A stretch of DNA of 64,000 bases from Corynebacterium stationis (lineage in GTDB: Bacteria; Actinomycetota; Actinomycetes; Mycobacteriales; Mycobacteriaceae): positions 2,170,001-2,234,000 of the forward strand of contig NZ_CP009251.1 in the NCBI RefSeq assembly GCF_001941345.1, read 5' to 3'. Of the stretch, positions 20,723-29,130 are shown piece after piece. Position numbers and translations under genes: made by a program. The notes below the pieces were generated by a model. The model saw only the letters and a list, made by a program, of their open reading frames with translations. It made no database searches and was not told where the DNA came from. The number at the start of each line of letters is the position of its first letter. Positions within the stretch are counted from its first letter, which is position 1.

Positions 20723-23278
20723 ATGACCTCTGTAAATCTCACCCGCGATGAAGCTAAACACCGCTCTTTATTGATCGACGTTTCCCACTATGACGTGGAG
20801 TTAGACCTTCAGGAGGAAAAATACTTTTCCTCCACGACGACCGTGAATTTTACGGTGAAGGAGCCAGGTTCTACCTTCATTGATCTGCGCGCTGATGAAA
20901 TCCTCGAAGCCCGTCTCAACGGCAATCCTCTGCCACTGGATGCCTATAACCCGACCTATGGCATCGCGCTTTCTGGTTTGGAAGTTGCCGAGTATGAACT
21001 CAAGGTCACCGCGAAGATTGCCTACTCACGCACGGGTGAAGGCCTGCACCGCTTCGTGGATCCGGTAGATAATCAGGTGTATCTGTACACGCAGTTCGAA
21101 ACCGCCGATGCCAAGCGTGTCTATGCCTGCTTTGACCAACCAGACATGAAGGCCACCTACTCACTAACTTTCCATGCACCACAAGAGTGGAAGATCATCA
21201 CCAACTCCCCGGTCACCCGCGAAGGTAATACCTGGCGCGCACAGGTTGATACCCCACTATCGACCTACCTCATTGCCTTATGCGCGGGGCCTTACTTTGA
21301 GGTCACTGACACCTGGACTGGTGAGCTCACCTCGCACCCCGAAGGCCAGCCAGCCACGCAGCTCGAAGTCCCGCTGGGACTATACTGCCGCGCTTCTCTG
21401 GCAGAGCACTTGGATGCGGAGCGTCTATTCACCGAAACCAAGCAGGGTTTTGATTTCTACCACGCAAATTTCGGTTTCGCGTACCCCTTTGGCAAGTATG
21501 ACCAAATTTTCGTTCCGGAGTTCAACGCCGGCGCCATGGAAAACGCAGGCTGTGTCACCATCCGCGATGAGTATGTATTCTCTTCGCAGGCCAGCCACTA
21601 CATGTATGAGCGCCGCGCGGATACGATCCTGCACGAGCTTGCCCACATGTGGTTCGGCGACTTGGTCACCATGCAGTGGTGGGATGACCTGTGGCTAAAT
21701 GAGTCTTTTGCTACCTGGTCCGCAGCGATTTCGCAGGCAGAAAATACCCAATATGACACCGCATGGGTAACTTTTGCCAACGTGGAGAAGTCTTGGGCTT
21801 ACCAGCAGGATCAGCTTCCTACCACGCACCCGATTTCCACGGATGCCTCCGATATTGAAACCGTGGAGCAAAACTTCGATGGCATTACCTACGCCAAGGG
21901 CGCATCCGTGCTCAAGCAGCTGCAGGCTTATGTCGGCCGCGAAAACTTCTTCGCGGGCGTGCGCCGCCACTTCACCCAGCATGCGTGGGGCAATGCGACC
22001 TTCGATGACTTGCTGGGCCACTTGGAAGAAGCATCAGGCCGTGACTTGTCGTTTTGGGCTGCGGAGTGGCTAAAGACCACAGGGGTTAACACCTTGTCGG
22101 CAGAAACTGAGCAAGAAGACGGCAAGTACACCTCGTTTACCATCAAGCAATCTGGCGATACACTGCGCACCCACCGCGTTGCCGTTGGCCTCTACAGCCT
22201 CGAAGACGGCAAGGTTGCCCGCTTTAAGCAGGTAGAGGCCGATATTTCAGGTGAGCGCACGGAGATTGCCGAGCTTGTCGGGGCAGATGTTGCCGAGCTA
22301 GTTTTGCTTAACGATGACGACCTGACCTACACCCTGCTGGAATTTTTCCCAGAAACCGTAGATTTCGTGGTCACACACATCGACAAGATCACTGACCCAA
22401 TGGCACGTACTTTGTGCTGGTCTACTGCCTGGGAAATGACACGTGCGGGAACCATGCACGCGCGTGATTTCGCGCAGTTGGTGGCCCGCGGCTTGTCAGC
22501 GGAAACTGAGCTGGCCGTCCTAGAGCGCATTTGCAACCAGGCGATTGTGGCGGTTGATACTTATGCCGATCCACAGTGGGCAAAGACGGAAGGTTTCGCA
22601 TTGCTTGCCGATGCCTTCCTAGCCGAAGCCCAGTCCGCAGAAGCAGATTCTGCCCGCACTATCGTGTTCAAGCAGGCACTCACCAAGATTGCTCTAGGTG
22701 ACGCTGCGCGTGACTACTTGGTTGAGCTGCGCGCTTCCTCTGATGACAAAGCACTGCGCTGGAAGGCTCTGGCAGCATTGGTCGCAAACGACGCTATTGG
22801 TGCTTTCGACGAAGTCCAGAAATTGGTGGCCGAAGAATTAGAAGCAGATAACACCGCTTCTGGCTACCAGGCCTCACTGCGTGCGCTAGCGGCATTTAAC
22901 TCCGATGAAAATAAGCGCGCTGTGTGGGATGAAATTATGTCCCTTGAGCTGTCTAACTTAGAGTTGCGTCATAAGCTCGAGGGTCTGACCATGACGGGCT
23001 CGGAAAAGCACTTGGGCTTTGTGGTAGAAGAATACTTCGCCAATGCCGAGCGCGTGTGGGATGCCGGTTCCACGGAGATTGCACTGGGCACGGTGCAAGG
23101 TCTCTACCCGTCCTGGAATATCTCTCAAGAAACTATCGATGCCACCGATAAGTTCCTAGAAAAGCAACTGCCATCGGGTCTGCGCCGCGCTGTCACCGAA
23201 GAGCGCGACCGCCTAGCCCGCGCGTTGCGCAACCGCGCTATCGACAGCGCCGACGCCGGCTCCAACTCCGGCGCCTAA
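20723..23278 (+). CDS. pepN: Aminopeptidase N (M1 zinc metallopeptidase)
   Basis: Cytosolic aminopeptidase releasing N-terminal residues from peptides, 851 residues. The exopeptidase motif NAGAMENAGCVT precedes the zinc site HELAH (near residue 304) and the second zinc ligand Glu in WLNESFATW. The N-terminal beta-sandwich (residues 1-190) and the large helical C-terminal domain are complete. AAAGGAG is a good ribosome site 14 bases upstream. It is a single gene with its own terminator. Confidence 0.97.
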   Translation: MTSVNLTRDEAKHRSLLIDVSHYDVELDLQEEKYFSSTTTVNFTVKEPGSTFIDLRADEILEARLNGNPLPLDAYNPTYGIALSGLEVAEYELKVTAKIAYSRTGEGLHRFVDPVDNQVYLYTQFETADAKRVYACFDQPDMKATYSLTFHAPQEWKIITNSPVTREGNTWRAQVDTPLSTYLIALCAGPYFEVTDTWTGELTSHPEGQPATQLEVPLGLYCRASLAEHLDAERLFTETKQGFDFYHANFGFAYPFGKYDQIFVPEFNAGAMENAGCVTIRDEYVFSSQASHYMYERRADTILHELAHMWFGDLVTMQWWDDLWLNESFATWSAAISQAENTQYDTAWVTFANVEKSWAYQQDQLPTTHPISTDASDIETVEQNFDGITYAKGASVLKQLQAYVGRENFFAGVRRHFTQHAWGNATFDDLLGHLEEASGRDLSFWAAEWLKTTGVNTLSAETEQEDGKYTSFTIKQSGDTLRTHRVAVGLYSLEDGKVARFKQVEADISGERTEIAELVGADVAELVLLNDDDLTYTLLEFFPETVDFVVTHIDKITDPMARTLCWSTAWEMTRAGTMHARDFAQLVARGLSAETELAVLERICNQAIVAVDTYADPQWAKTEGFALLADAFLAEAQSAEADSARTIVFKQALTKIALGDAARDYLVELRASSDDKALRWKALAALVANDAIGAFDEVQKLVAEELEADNTASGYQASLRALAAFNSDENKRAVWDEIMSLELSNLELRHKLEGLTMTGSEKHLGFVVEEYFANAERVWDAGSTEIALGTVQGLYPSWNISQETIDATDKFLEKQLPSGLRRAVTEERDRLARALRNRAIDSADAGSNSGA

Positions 23279-23282
23279 GTAA

Positions 23283-23318
23283 AGAAAAGCTTGGTCCCGC
23301 TTGGGGTCAAGCTTTTCT
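23283..23318. terminator. Terminator of pepN
   Basis: AGAAAAGCTTG (23283-23293) pairs exactly with CAAGCTTTTCT (23308-23318). The right arm overlaps the last codons of the opposing SdpI-like gene. Confidence 0.85.
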
Positions 23319-23654
23319 GTTTAATCGCGCGGCGGTTTCGGTAACCCGTCCTTTGGCCGCAAGATACAAGAGCACGACCCAAGCCAGACCACACAGCGTG
23401 ACCGTTAAATTCACGGTCATGCTGTGGGCAGGGCTAAGCAGCAAAGTGGCTCCAGCGATTTCCGCGCCCAGGCCTCCGAGCATGACGGTCATACCGCCGG
23501 CTGCGTGGCTGGCTTTCCATACCGCGGCAGAGGTTTGAGTTTCTGCCGTGCGAAATCCCCAGCTGGATCCTAGTTGCAGGCGTCTTTTGCGCATCTGCAG
23601 CCCGTTGTAGATAAATAACAGGCCGACAAGAAAAAGCGCTAAAGCACTAATCAT
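23307..23654 (-). CDS. SdpI-like small membrane protein
   Basis: 115 residues with three hydrophobic segments (about 3-20, 52-75 and 83-103). The middle motif SWGFRTAETQTSAAVWKASHAAGG follows the SdpI-family pattern (GxRT, then T/S, W and H in a helix). SdpI is an immunity and signalling membrane protein in Bacillus, but many homologues have no known role. I start at ATG 23654, after the SDR stop codon; the longer frame to 23687 overlaps the SDR gene. Confidence 0.75.
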   Translation of the reverse strand: MISALALFLVGLLFIYNGLQMRKRRLQLGSSWGFRTAETQTSAAVWKASHAAGGMTVMLGGLGAEIAGATLLLSPAHSMTVNLTVTLCGLAWVVLLYLAAKGRVTETAARLNRKA

Positions 23655-23664
23655 TACGTGCGCT

Positions 23665-24366
23665 CTATTTCCGGTCCGCAAGCTCAATGCGCGGGCGTAC
23701 TTGCACTTCAGTCAGCTGGGTTGTTGGACCTGCATCAATCACCGCGCGGATAGCTTTGGCAATCTCCACTGGCGCAATGACGTGGCTCTTATCGTAATCA
23801 CCGCTTAGCCCTTGGAACATCGCGGTATCAGTTGGGCCCGGCGCGATGGTGGTCACGCGAATGTCTTGTTCGGACTTCCGGAGGCCATCGGCAAGCGCAT
23901 AGAGCGCGTGCTTGGTTGCTGCGTAGACCACGTTGTCACCAAAGCCCCCACGGCCTGCCCCGGAATTGATAAAGATAGCGGTGCCTTCTGCTTTGCGCAG
24001 CCCGGGCAAAAGAACGCGGGTGAGCTCAGCCGGTGCGTAGACGTTGAGCTCCATATGCGCGCGCCAGTCAGAAACGCGTGCAGATTCAACGGAGAATGCC
24101 TGCGCGATAGCCGCACCGTTGACCAGCACGTCAACGCGTTCTAAAGCTGGCAGCACCGCATCCATGGCATCGAGCTCTTGCGCCAAATCCACAGCCACCA
24201 CGGTCACCGCATCCCCGTGGGCTGCTACTAGTTCATCCAGCTTTGCTTGGTCACGCCCGAGTGCATACACGTGGTGATCGGATACAAGGTTGGCAACAAT
24301 TTCTTTGCCCATGCCGCCGGTCGCACCGGTAACGACAGCAATCTTAGAGTTTTGTACTTCAGTCAT
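23665..24366 (-). CDS. Short-chain dehydrogenase/reductase
   Basis: Classical SDR of 233 residues. The cofactor motif is VVTGATGGMGKEI (TGxxxGxG), followed by NGAA at the end of strand 4 and the active site Ser in FINSGAG with YAATK (YxxxK). The acidic Asp in AVDLAQ and Arg in ALGRDQ suggest NADP use, which is inference. It is transcribed with the SdpI-like gene (10-base spacing). TAGGCT lies 7 bases before the ATG, so it is probably leaderless. The substrate is unknown. Confidence 0.9.
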   Translation of the reverse strand: MTEVQNSKIAVVTGATGGMGKEIVANLVSDHHVYALGRDQAKLDELVAAHGDAVTVVAVDLAQELDAMDAVLPALERVDVLVNGAAIAQAFSVESARVSDWRAHMELNVYAPAELTRVLLPGLRKAEGTAIFINSGAGRGGFGDNVVYAATKHALYALADGLRKSEQDIRVTTIAPGPTDTAMFQGLSGDYDKSHVIAPVEIAKAIRAVIDAGPTTQLTEVQVRPRIELADRK

Positions 24367-24373
24367 AACGTCC

Positions 24374-24379
24374 AGCCTA
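24374..24379 (-). promoter_or_regulatory. -10 hexamer TAGGCT of a probable leaderless SDR transcript
   Basis: TAGGCT, 7 bases and then the ATG at 24366. No ribosome binding site is present. Confidence 0.4.
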
Positions 24380-24392
24380 ATGATGAAAAGAC

Positions 24393-24429
24393 AAAAGCTG
24401 CGATAGAGCAGATATCTACCGCAGCTTTT
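24393..24429 (-). terminator. Terminator of metB
   Basis: Arms AAAAGCTGCG (24393-24402) and CGCAGCTTTT (24420-24429), then TTGTCTTTT on the minus strand, 15 bases after the metB stop codon. Confidence 0.8.
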
Positions 24430-24443
24430 CCATGTTCAAAGAA

Positions 24444-25607
24444 TTAATCCAAAGCGTCTAGCGCTTGCTCAAAATCAGCGAGCAAATCCTCGATGTCTTC
24501 AATACCGATGGAGATACGCACCAGATCAGATGGTGGCACCAGCTCCGAGCCTTCAGCCGAGACGTGCGTCATCTTCTCTGGGTGCTCAATCAGCGATTCC
24601 ACACCGCCCAAAGATTCAGCCAAACACACCAAGCGGGTATTCATACATGCCTGACGGGCGTGGTCTTCCTTGTGGAAGCGCACCGACATCATGCCGCCGA
24701 ATCCACGCATCTGCTTAGCAGCGATATCGTGGCCAGGGTGATCCGGCAGACCTGGGTAAAGAACCTGCTTGACCTCTGGACGCGACTGCAAGTATTCCGC
24801 TACTTGCTGCGCATTGCTGCAGTGACGGTCCATGCGCACTGCCAAGGTCTTGATGCCGCGGGCGGTGAGGTAGGCATCGAAAGGCGAAGAAACTGCGCCG
24901 ACGCAGCCCTGGAAGTAGAGCAAACGCTCATCGACATGCTCATCGTTGGTAACTACCGCGCCGCCGAGCACATCAGAATGCCCACCTAAGTACTTGGTGG
25001 TTGAGTGCAGGACATAATCTGCGCCCAAGGCCAAAGGACTTTGCAAGTAAGGAGTCGCGAAGGTGTTATCTACAACCACCTGCGCGTGCTGCTTGATAGC
25101 AACAACGCCTTCGATATCAGTAACAGTTAGCGCTGGGTTGGTCGGGGTCTCAAGCCAAATCAGCTTGGTATTCGGCTGAATGGCAGCAGCGACTGCATCC
25201 AAGTCAGAAGTATCGACGATGGAAAGCTCCAAGCCCCACTCGCCGTAATCGTTGTTGAGCAGACGGTAGGTACCGCCGTAGGCATCGTTGCCCAAGATGA
25301 CGTGGTCACCTGGGCGCACCAAGATGCGGATCAGCGCATCGGTAGCCGCCATGCCGGAGGCAAAGACCCGTGCGTATTTCGCATCTTCTAAAGCTGCCAG
25401 GGTGTGCTCTAAAGAACGCACCGTCGGGTTAGCAACGCGCCCGTACTCAAAGCCACCGCGAAGTTCCGCCAATCCGTTTTGCTCATAAGTTGTGGAGGCA
25501 TAAATCGGAACATTGATGGAGCCCATGTGTTCATCTGGTTCCCAACCAGCGTGGATAGCGCGGGAGTTAAACCCACTTGCAAGTTCGCGCTTGGTTTTTC
25601 CAGACAT
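24444..25607 (-). CDS. metB: Cystathionine gamma-synthase
   Basis: PLP enzyme joining O-acetylhomoserine or O-succinylhomoserine with cysteine in methionine synthesis. The 387-residue protein matches the corynebacterial MetB pattern: SINVPIYASTTY, PLP phosphate segment SSGMAATD-like FASGMAATD, YGGTYRL, and the PLP lysine in LHSTTKYLGGHSD. The end is DLVRISIGIEDIEDLLADFEQAL. ATG 25607 has GGAGG 9 bases upstream; an in-frame ATG lies two codons before. An McbR-like half-palindrome lies about 70 bases upstream. A cystathionine gamma-lyase is less likely given the close fit to MetB. Confidence 0.95.
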   Translation of the reverse strand: MSGKTKRELASGFNSRAIHAGWEPDEHMGSINVPIYASTTYEQNGLAELRGGFEYGRVANPTVRSLEHTLAALEDAKYARVFASGMAATDALIRILVRPGDHVILGNDAYGGTYRLLNNDYGEWGLELSIVDTSDLDAVAAAIQPNTKLIWLETPTNPALTVTDIEGVVAIKQHAQVVVDNTFATPYLQSPLALGADYVLHSTTKYLGGHSDVLGGAVVTNDEHVDERLLYFQGCVGAVSSPFDAYLTARGIKTLAVRMDRHCSNAQQVAEYLQSRPEVKQVLYPGLPDHPGHDIAAKQMRGFGGMMSVRFHKEDHARQACMNTRLVCLAESLGGVESLIEHPEKMTHVSAEGSELVPPSDLVRISIGIEDIEDLLADFEQALDALD

Positions 25608-25674
25608 ATGCACAATCCTCCAGTGATCTCATTGTGATTTTAAATAGGCTTTCCATTCTGACCAGCACCCACTA

Positions 25675-25690
25675 TAGACTAAGCTGTTCA
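25675..25690. promoter_or_regulatory. Possible McbR operator upstream of metB
   Basis: TAGAC-N6-GTTCA compared with the McbR consensus TAGAC-N6-GTCTA. The first half is exact and the second matches 3 of 5. McbR represses methionine and cysteine genes in C. glutamicum, including metB. The position, 68 bases before the start codon, is suitable. Confidence 0.4.
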
Positions 25691-25898
25691 CTTTGATTAA
25701 GAAAGGTACGAATATTATTCACGCGACAGCCTGTGTCTAAAAACTTCTTACTCACGGCGCCTCCAGACTCCCGCTGGCAGCAAACATGCGCCATGTGCAC
25801 ACAGGAAAGAATAAGGCGTAATAATTACCATCGGTAGGGTAGAAAATTTCCACAGAATTCAATGAGCCAACTAACCGAACGAAAGGCTGTGATCATTT

Positions 25899-26930
25899 TT
25901 GTCTTCATCCCCCGTATTCGCAGATGCAACCGTGCTTGCTTCTGCCAGCCAAGCCGTAGCTGATGTCACGAATTGGTGGGCGGATCCCGCAACCAAAGAG
26001 TGGCTGATTGAACGCCCTATTAAAATCGGCGTCATCATTATCGTTGCGTTGATTCTGCATTGGGTTTCCAGGCGCGCCATCAACAAGCTGGCGAAGTCTT
26101 CCATAGAGAAGAAGGGCACGCGCTCTAATCCCATCAATAAGATTGGGCTGCCAGGTGCACTCAGCAAGAAGCAAAAAGATAAACAGGAAAAGCAGCTTCG
26201 CTCCATTGATAAATCGCGTGAAAACCGCCGTATCTCGCGCATTAAAACCCTTGCCGCGGTCGCGGCCTCTGCCGCGGCAATCGTCGTCTGGGGTTGGGCT
26301 GCGTTAGCTATATTGGATCAGGTCGGCGTGAACATTGCTCCGCTGATTGCATCCGCAGGTGTCTTAGGTGTTGCGCTTGGTTTTGGTGCGCAGTCCTTGG
26401 TCAAGGACTTCCTCTCCGGCATTTTCATGCTGTTGGAAGACCAGTACGGCATTGGTGACACCATCGATTTGGGCGACGGCGTGTTTGGTGATGTTGAAGA
26501 AATCACGCTACGCATTACCACCGTGCGCGATATGGATGGCGCGTTGTGGTACATCCGCAATGGCGAAATCCTGAAGGTTGCTAACCACTCGGATGAATTC
26601 TCCGTCGCACGTATTCAGGTCCCCGTGGGCTTGTCTAATGACACCGAAAAGGCTTTTGAGGTCATTGAAGATAGCGTGCAGAAAATTGCCAAAAGCCCCG
26701 AGGTCGCAGAGTTGCTTCTCGATAAACCCGTGGTCAACGGCGTCTCCGACTTCCAGCCGGACTATCTGTCTTTCCGCGTGACGGTCAAGACGCTGCCTGG
26801 TTCGCAGTGGCAGGTCCAGCGCATTATGCAGGGCCGCGTGTTAAATTCCATGAATGATGCAGGCGTTACTACCCCTTACCCGTATGGTATTGGTATCACT
26901 GCTCCACAACTGGAAAAGGACGAGGAATAG
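25899..26930 (+). CDS. MscS-family mechanosensitive channel
   Basis: 343 residues. A first membrane helix is at about 42-57 (IGVIIIVALILHWV). A basic loop is followed by helices at about 112-135 and the pore helix NIAPLIASAGVLGVALGFGA, which has the Gly/Ala pattern of TM3. Next come QSLVKDFLSGIFMLLEDQYGIGD and the beta domain. It opens under hypo-osmotic stress; corynebacterial relatives include the glutamate exporter MscCG, but this protein is shorter and lacks that C-terminal extension. The start appears to be TTG 25899 with GAAAGG upstream, because no ATG or GTG is in frame nearby. Confidence 0.9.
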   Translation: MSSSPVFADATVLASASQAVADVTNWWADPATKEWLIERPIKIGVIIIVALILHWVSRRAINKLAKSSIEKKGTRSNPINKIGLPGALSKKQKDKQEKQLRSIDKSRENRRISRIKTLAAVAASAAAIVVWGWAALAILDQVGVNIAPLIASAGVLGVALGFGAQSLVKDFLSGIFMLLEDQYGIGDTIDLGDGVFGDVEEITLRITTVRDMDGALWYIRNGEILKVANHSDEFSVARIQVPVGLSNDTEKAFEVIEDSVQKIAKSPEVAELLLDKPVVNGVSDFQPDYLSFRVTVKTLPGSQWQVQRIMQGRVLNSMNDAGVTTPYPYGIGITAPQLEKDEE

Positions 26931-26933
26931 CTC

Positions 26934-27326
26934 ATGACTACCCCTGGCAGCGTGTATGAGGCAATTGGTGGGATGCCCACATTCCGCAAGATTGTTTCGG
27001 GCTTTTACGCTCAGGTTCCCGACGATGACATTTTGGGGCCAATGTACCCCGAAGATGACATGGCGGGCGCAGAAGAACGCCTCGCATGGTTTTTGTCGCA
27101 GTATTGGGGCGGTCCGCCGCTATTTAATGAAAACCGCGGCGCGCCCCGGATGCGCCTGCGTCACGCGAAGTTTCCCATCGATATGGCAGCGCATGACCGC
27201 TGGCTGGAACTGATGAAAAATTCTCTAGACCAGATTGATGAAGAAACACTCCCGCAGGCTTATCGCCAGATGATTTGGCAGCACATGAACCAGCTAGCAG
27301 GGATGCTCATCAATAAAGCTCCTTAG
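26934..27326 (+). CDS. glbO: Truncated haemoglobin, group II (GlbO/trHbO)
   Basis: 130-residue 2-on-2 globin. Visible markers are the B10 Tyr in VSGFYAQV, the proximal His in MRLRHAKFPI, and the group-II Trp G8 in QMIWQHM. In mycobacteria the orthologue binds oxygen and has peroxidase-like activity. It starts 3 bases after the mscS stop codon with GAGGA 7 bases upstream, so the two genes are co-transcribed. Confidence 0.95.
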   Translation: MTTPGSVYEAIGGMPTFRKIVSGFYAQVPDDDILGPMYPEDDMAGAEERLAWFLSQYWGGPPLFNENRGAPRMRLRHAKFPIDMAAHDRWLELMKNSLDQIDEETLPQAYRQMIWQHMNQLAGMLINKAP

Positions 27327-27671
27327 TAAATAACGCATCGAGGAGTTAATCGCCAGGATTAGCTGTATGCTCGCTAGGCGCTCAAAGCTGAAACAATGCC
27401 CGGGTAACTTGTGCCCGGGCTAAATTGATCCCCGCGGAGGCCGTTGTCCATCATCCCGGGAAATCGAATAGCGCCACGGGCTTGTTCCATACCGTGCGCA
27501 TCGGTTGTTACTAGACCAGCTAAGTAGTCCGCGCCGGCGTCGAAAAGCTCCAACTTCAGCGGCATACAGGGTCTTACCACCGCGTCTTTCTCGCCGGAGA
27601 AGACCCGCAACCGCGCGCAACCGGTCCTTTGGGAAAATCCACAGAGAACTCTTGCCAGCGCAACCTTTGAT
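27327..27671. other. Region between glbO and the unknown 27672 gene
   Basis: It holds a hairpin with arms GCCCGGG/CCCGGGC at 27398-27420, possibly the shared terminator. On the minus strand there is also an open frame from ATG 27565 to 27374 (63 codons, MPLKLELFDAGADYLAG). It has a protein-like composition but only a weak ribosome site. It could be a small gene or a frame-shifted tail of the upstream gene; I cannot decide. Confidence 0.4.
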
Positions 27672-28346
27672 TTAAAACAGCGACAGCCGGTTCGAGTGAT
27701 ACACCGAACCAAAAGCCGCATCCAAGCGCACCCAGCGACCAAGCCCCGAGATACGCAAATGGCGCGGCACATCCATCGGCGCGGCAAAGTTTGGGATCAG
27801 ACCTAAATTGGTGCAGGCAAAAACCATGCGCATGGGAATCTCGACGCTCACGTCCTCAGACGAGGCGGTAATGACCTTTTGGTTCATGAGACTCTGCGGT
27901 GGCCCCATGGGACCAGAGAACTGGCGCGCGAGCTTTTGTCCCTCATCAGATAGGTGCCGTGCGACATCCACCGGCAAATTATCAATGAGTTTGAACCCCG
28001 TGGCAGGCGGCAGTGCACCCGGCCAGGATGGGTCACGCGGGCGGCCCAAGTTTAGTTCAATCGGAGAATCCGAGCTTGCAGCCGCAAAGTCGGTAGAGTT
28101 CAGGGCTTCGAGCATTGTATCCGCGCCAACGACGGCGCCATCGCGGCTAATCACACCTTGCAGGCGCCGTGCCGCAACCACTTCAAACGGCGTCGTGGCA
28201 AAGACATCGACTACGGGTGCTTGGCCATCGGAGCCATCGGTTAATTGACGAAGACGCACCATAGCTGTGGCATCAATGCCCGTCACCCGGGCGAGGAAAG
28301 AAACCATCCCCGCTCCGCCGCCGTGCAGCATCAATACTTCATCCAT
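27672..28346 (-). CDS. Unknown conserved-looking protein, 224 aa
   Basis: I do not recognise the family. The protein is soluble, with no signal peptide or membrane helix. It begins MDEVLMLHGGGAGMVSFLARV and has a middle region with PPATGFKLIDNLPVDVARHL. A C-terminal half with VSVEIPMRMVFACTNLGL looks like a beta barrel. ATG 28346 has AGGAG 7 bases upstream; the longer frame to 28388 lacks support. It lies 77 bases behind the hot-dog thioesterase gene on the same strand, so a common transcript is likely. Confidence 0.75.
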   Translation of the reverse strand: MDEVLMLHGGGAGMVSFLARVTGIDATAMVRLRQLTDGSDGQAPVVDVFATTPFEVVAARRLQGVISRDGAVVGADTMLEALNSTDFAAASSDSPIELNLGRPRDPSWPGALPPATGFKLIDNLPVDVARHLSDEGQKLARQFSGPMGPPQSLMNQKVITASSEDVSVEIPMRMVFACTNLGLIPNFAAPMDVPRHLRISGLGRWVRLDAAFGSVYHSNRLSLF

Positions 28347-28423
28347 AGTGCGTCTCCTGAGTCTTGTTGTAGGTTTTAAGTAATTCACTTCCCTACCGAC
28401 TCTAGCTCGAGCGCGGTGAAGGG

Positions 28424-28906
28424 TTAGTCGTCGTAACCAATTTCACCCAAGCCCAAGTCAGCCTCAGCGGCGCCTGGCTTCTTTTCTTCAACCTTGGTTT
28501 GGCCGATGTTGAGCAAAATCTCCCGCTCTTGCTCAGTCAAAGTACGTGGCATCTGCGTATCGAGGTCAACCGCAACCTGTACGCACTCAACTACACAAGC
28601 GGTACGACCGTGCTTATCTTTGATTTCCTGACGGGTGACAAAAGAAGTGTTGCCGACTTCTACAACCTGTGACTCAATGAGCAGTTCCGCATTTCCTTCG
28701 GGCTCAATTGGTTTGCGGAAGTCCACATCAAGGTGGCGAACGAAAGCTGCAAAATCAATATCCTGTGAATAGAATTTATCTTCTGCAAAAGCCAGGCGCG
28801 CTTCCTGGGCGATTTCCACGTAGTTCGCATTCATGATGTGACCATAGCGGTCAAAATCAGACCAGCGAACCGGAATGTGGTGAGTGTGGATGGAATCTGA
28901 AGCCAT
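28424..28906 (-). CDS. Hot-dog fold acyl-CoA thioesterase
   Basis: 160-residue protein of the 4-hydroxybenzoyl-CoA thioesterase type. RWSDFDRYGHIMNANYVEIAQEAR contains the catalytic Asp (WSDFDxxGHxNN pattern; here HIMNANY). The rest is the usual hot-dog strand pattern, followed by a charged 30-residue tail. It hydrolyses acyl-CoA thioesters; the chain-length preference cannot be read. AAGGAG lies 12 bases upstream, a rather long spacing. Confidence 0.9.
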   Translation of the reverse strand: MASDSIHTHHIPVRWSDFDRYGHIMNANYVEIAQEARLAFAEDKFYSQDIDFAAFVRHLDVDFRKPIEPEGNAELLIESQVVEVGNTSFVTRQEIKDKHGRTACVVECVQVAVDLDTQMPRTLTEQEREILLNIGQTKVEEKKPGAAEADLGLGEIGYDD

Positions 28907-29045
28907 AGGGCGGCGATACTCCTTGGGTTTATTTCCCGGTTAAACCAGCCTCAGACAATGCCTGCACCTTCGCGTGCAAAACATGCCTGAAAACTGGCGC
29001 TAACCTGGTCAAATCAAAACATTAATAGGTCTAATTAAACAAGAG

Positions 29046-29076
29046 GCGATAGTACACATCTTCCGTGCACTATCGC
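29046..29076 (-). terminator. Terminator of ettA
   Basis: GCGATAGT-a-CAC pairs with GTG-c-ACTATCGC. On the minus strand CTCTTGTTT follows. Confidence 0.7.
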
Positions 29077-29130
29077 TTCTAGTTTATCGAGGTTCTAAGT
29101 GGTAGAAAATAGACTTCCCACCACCTAACA

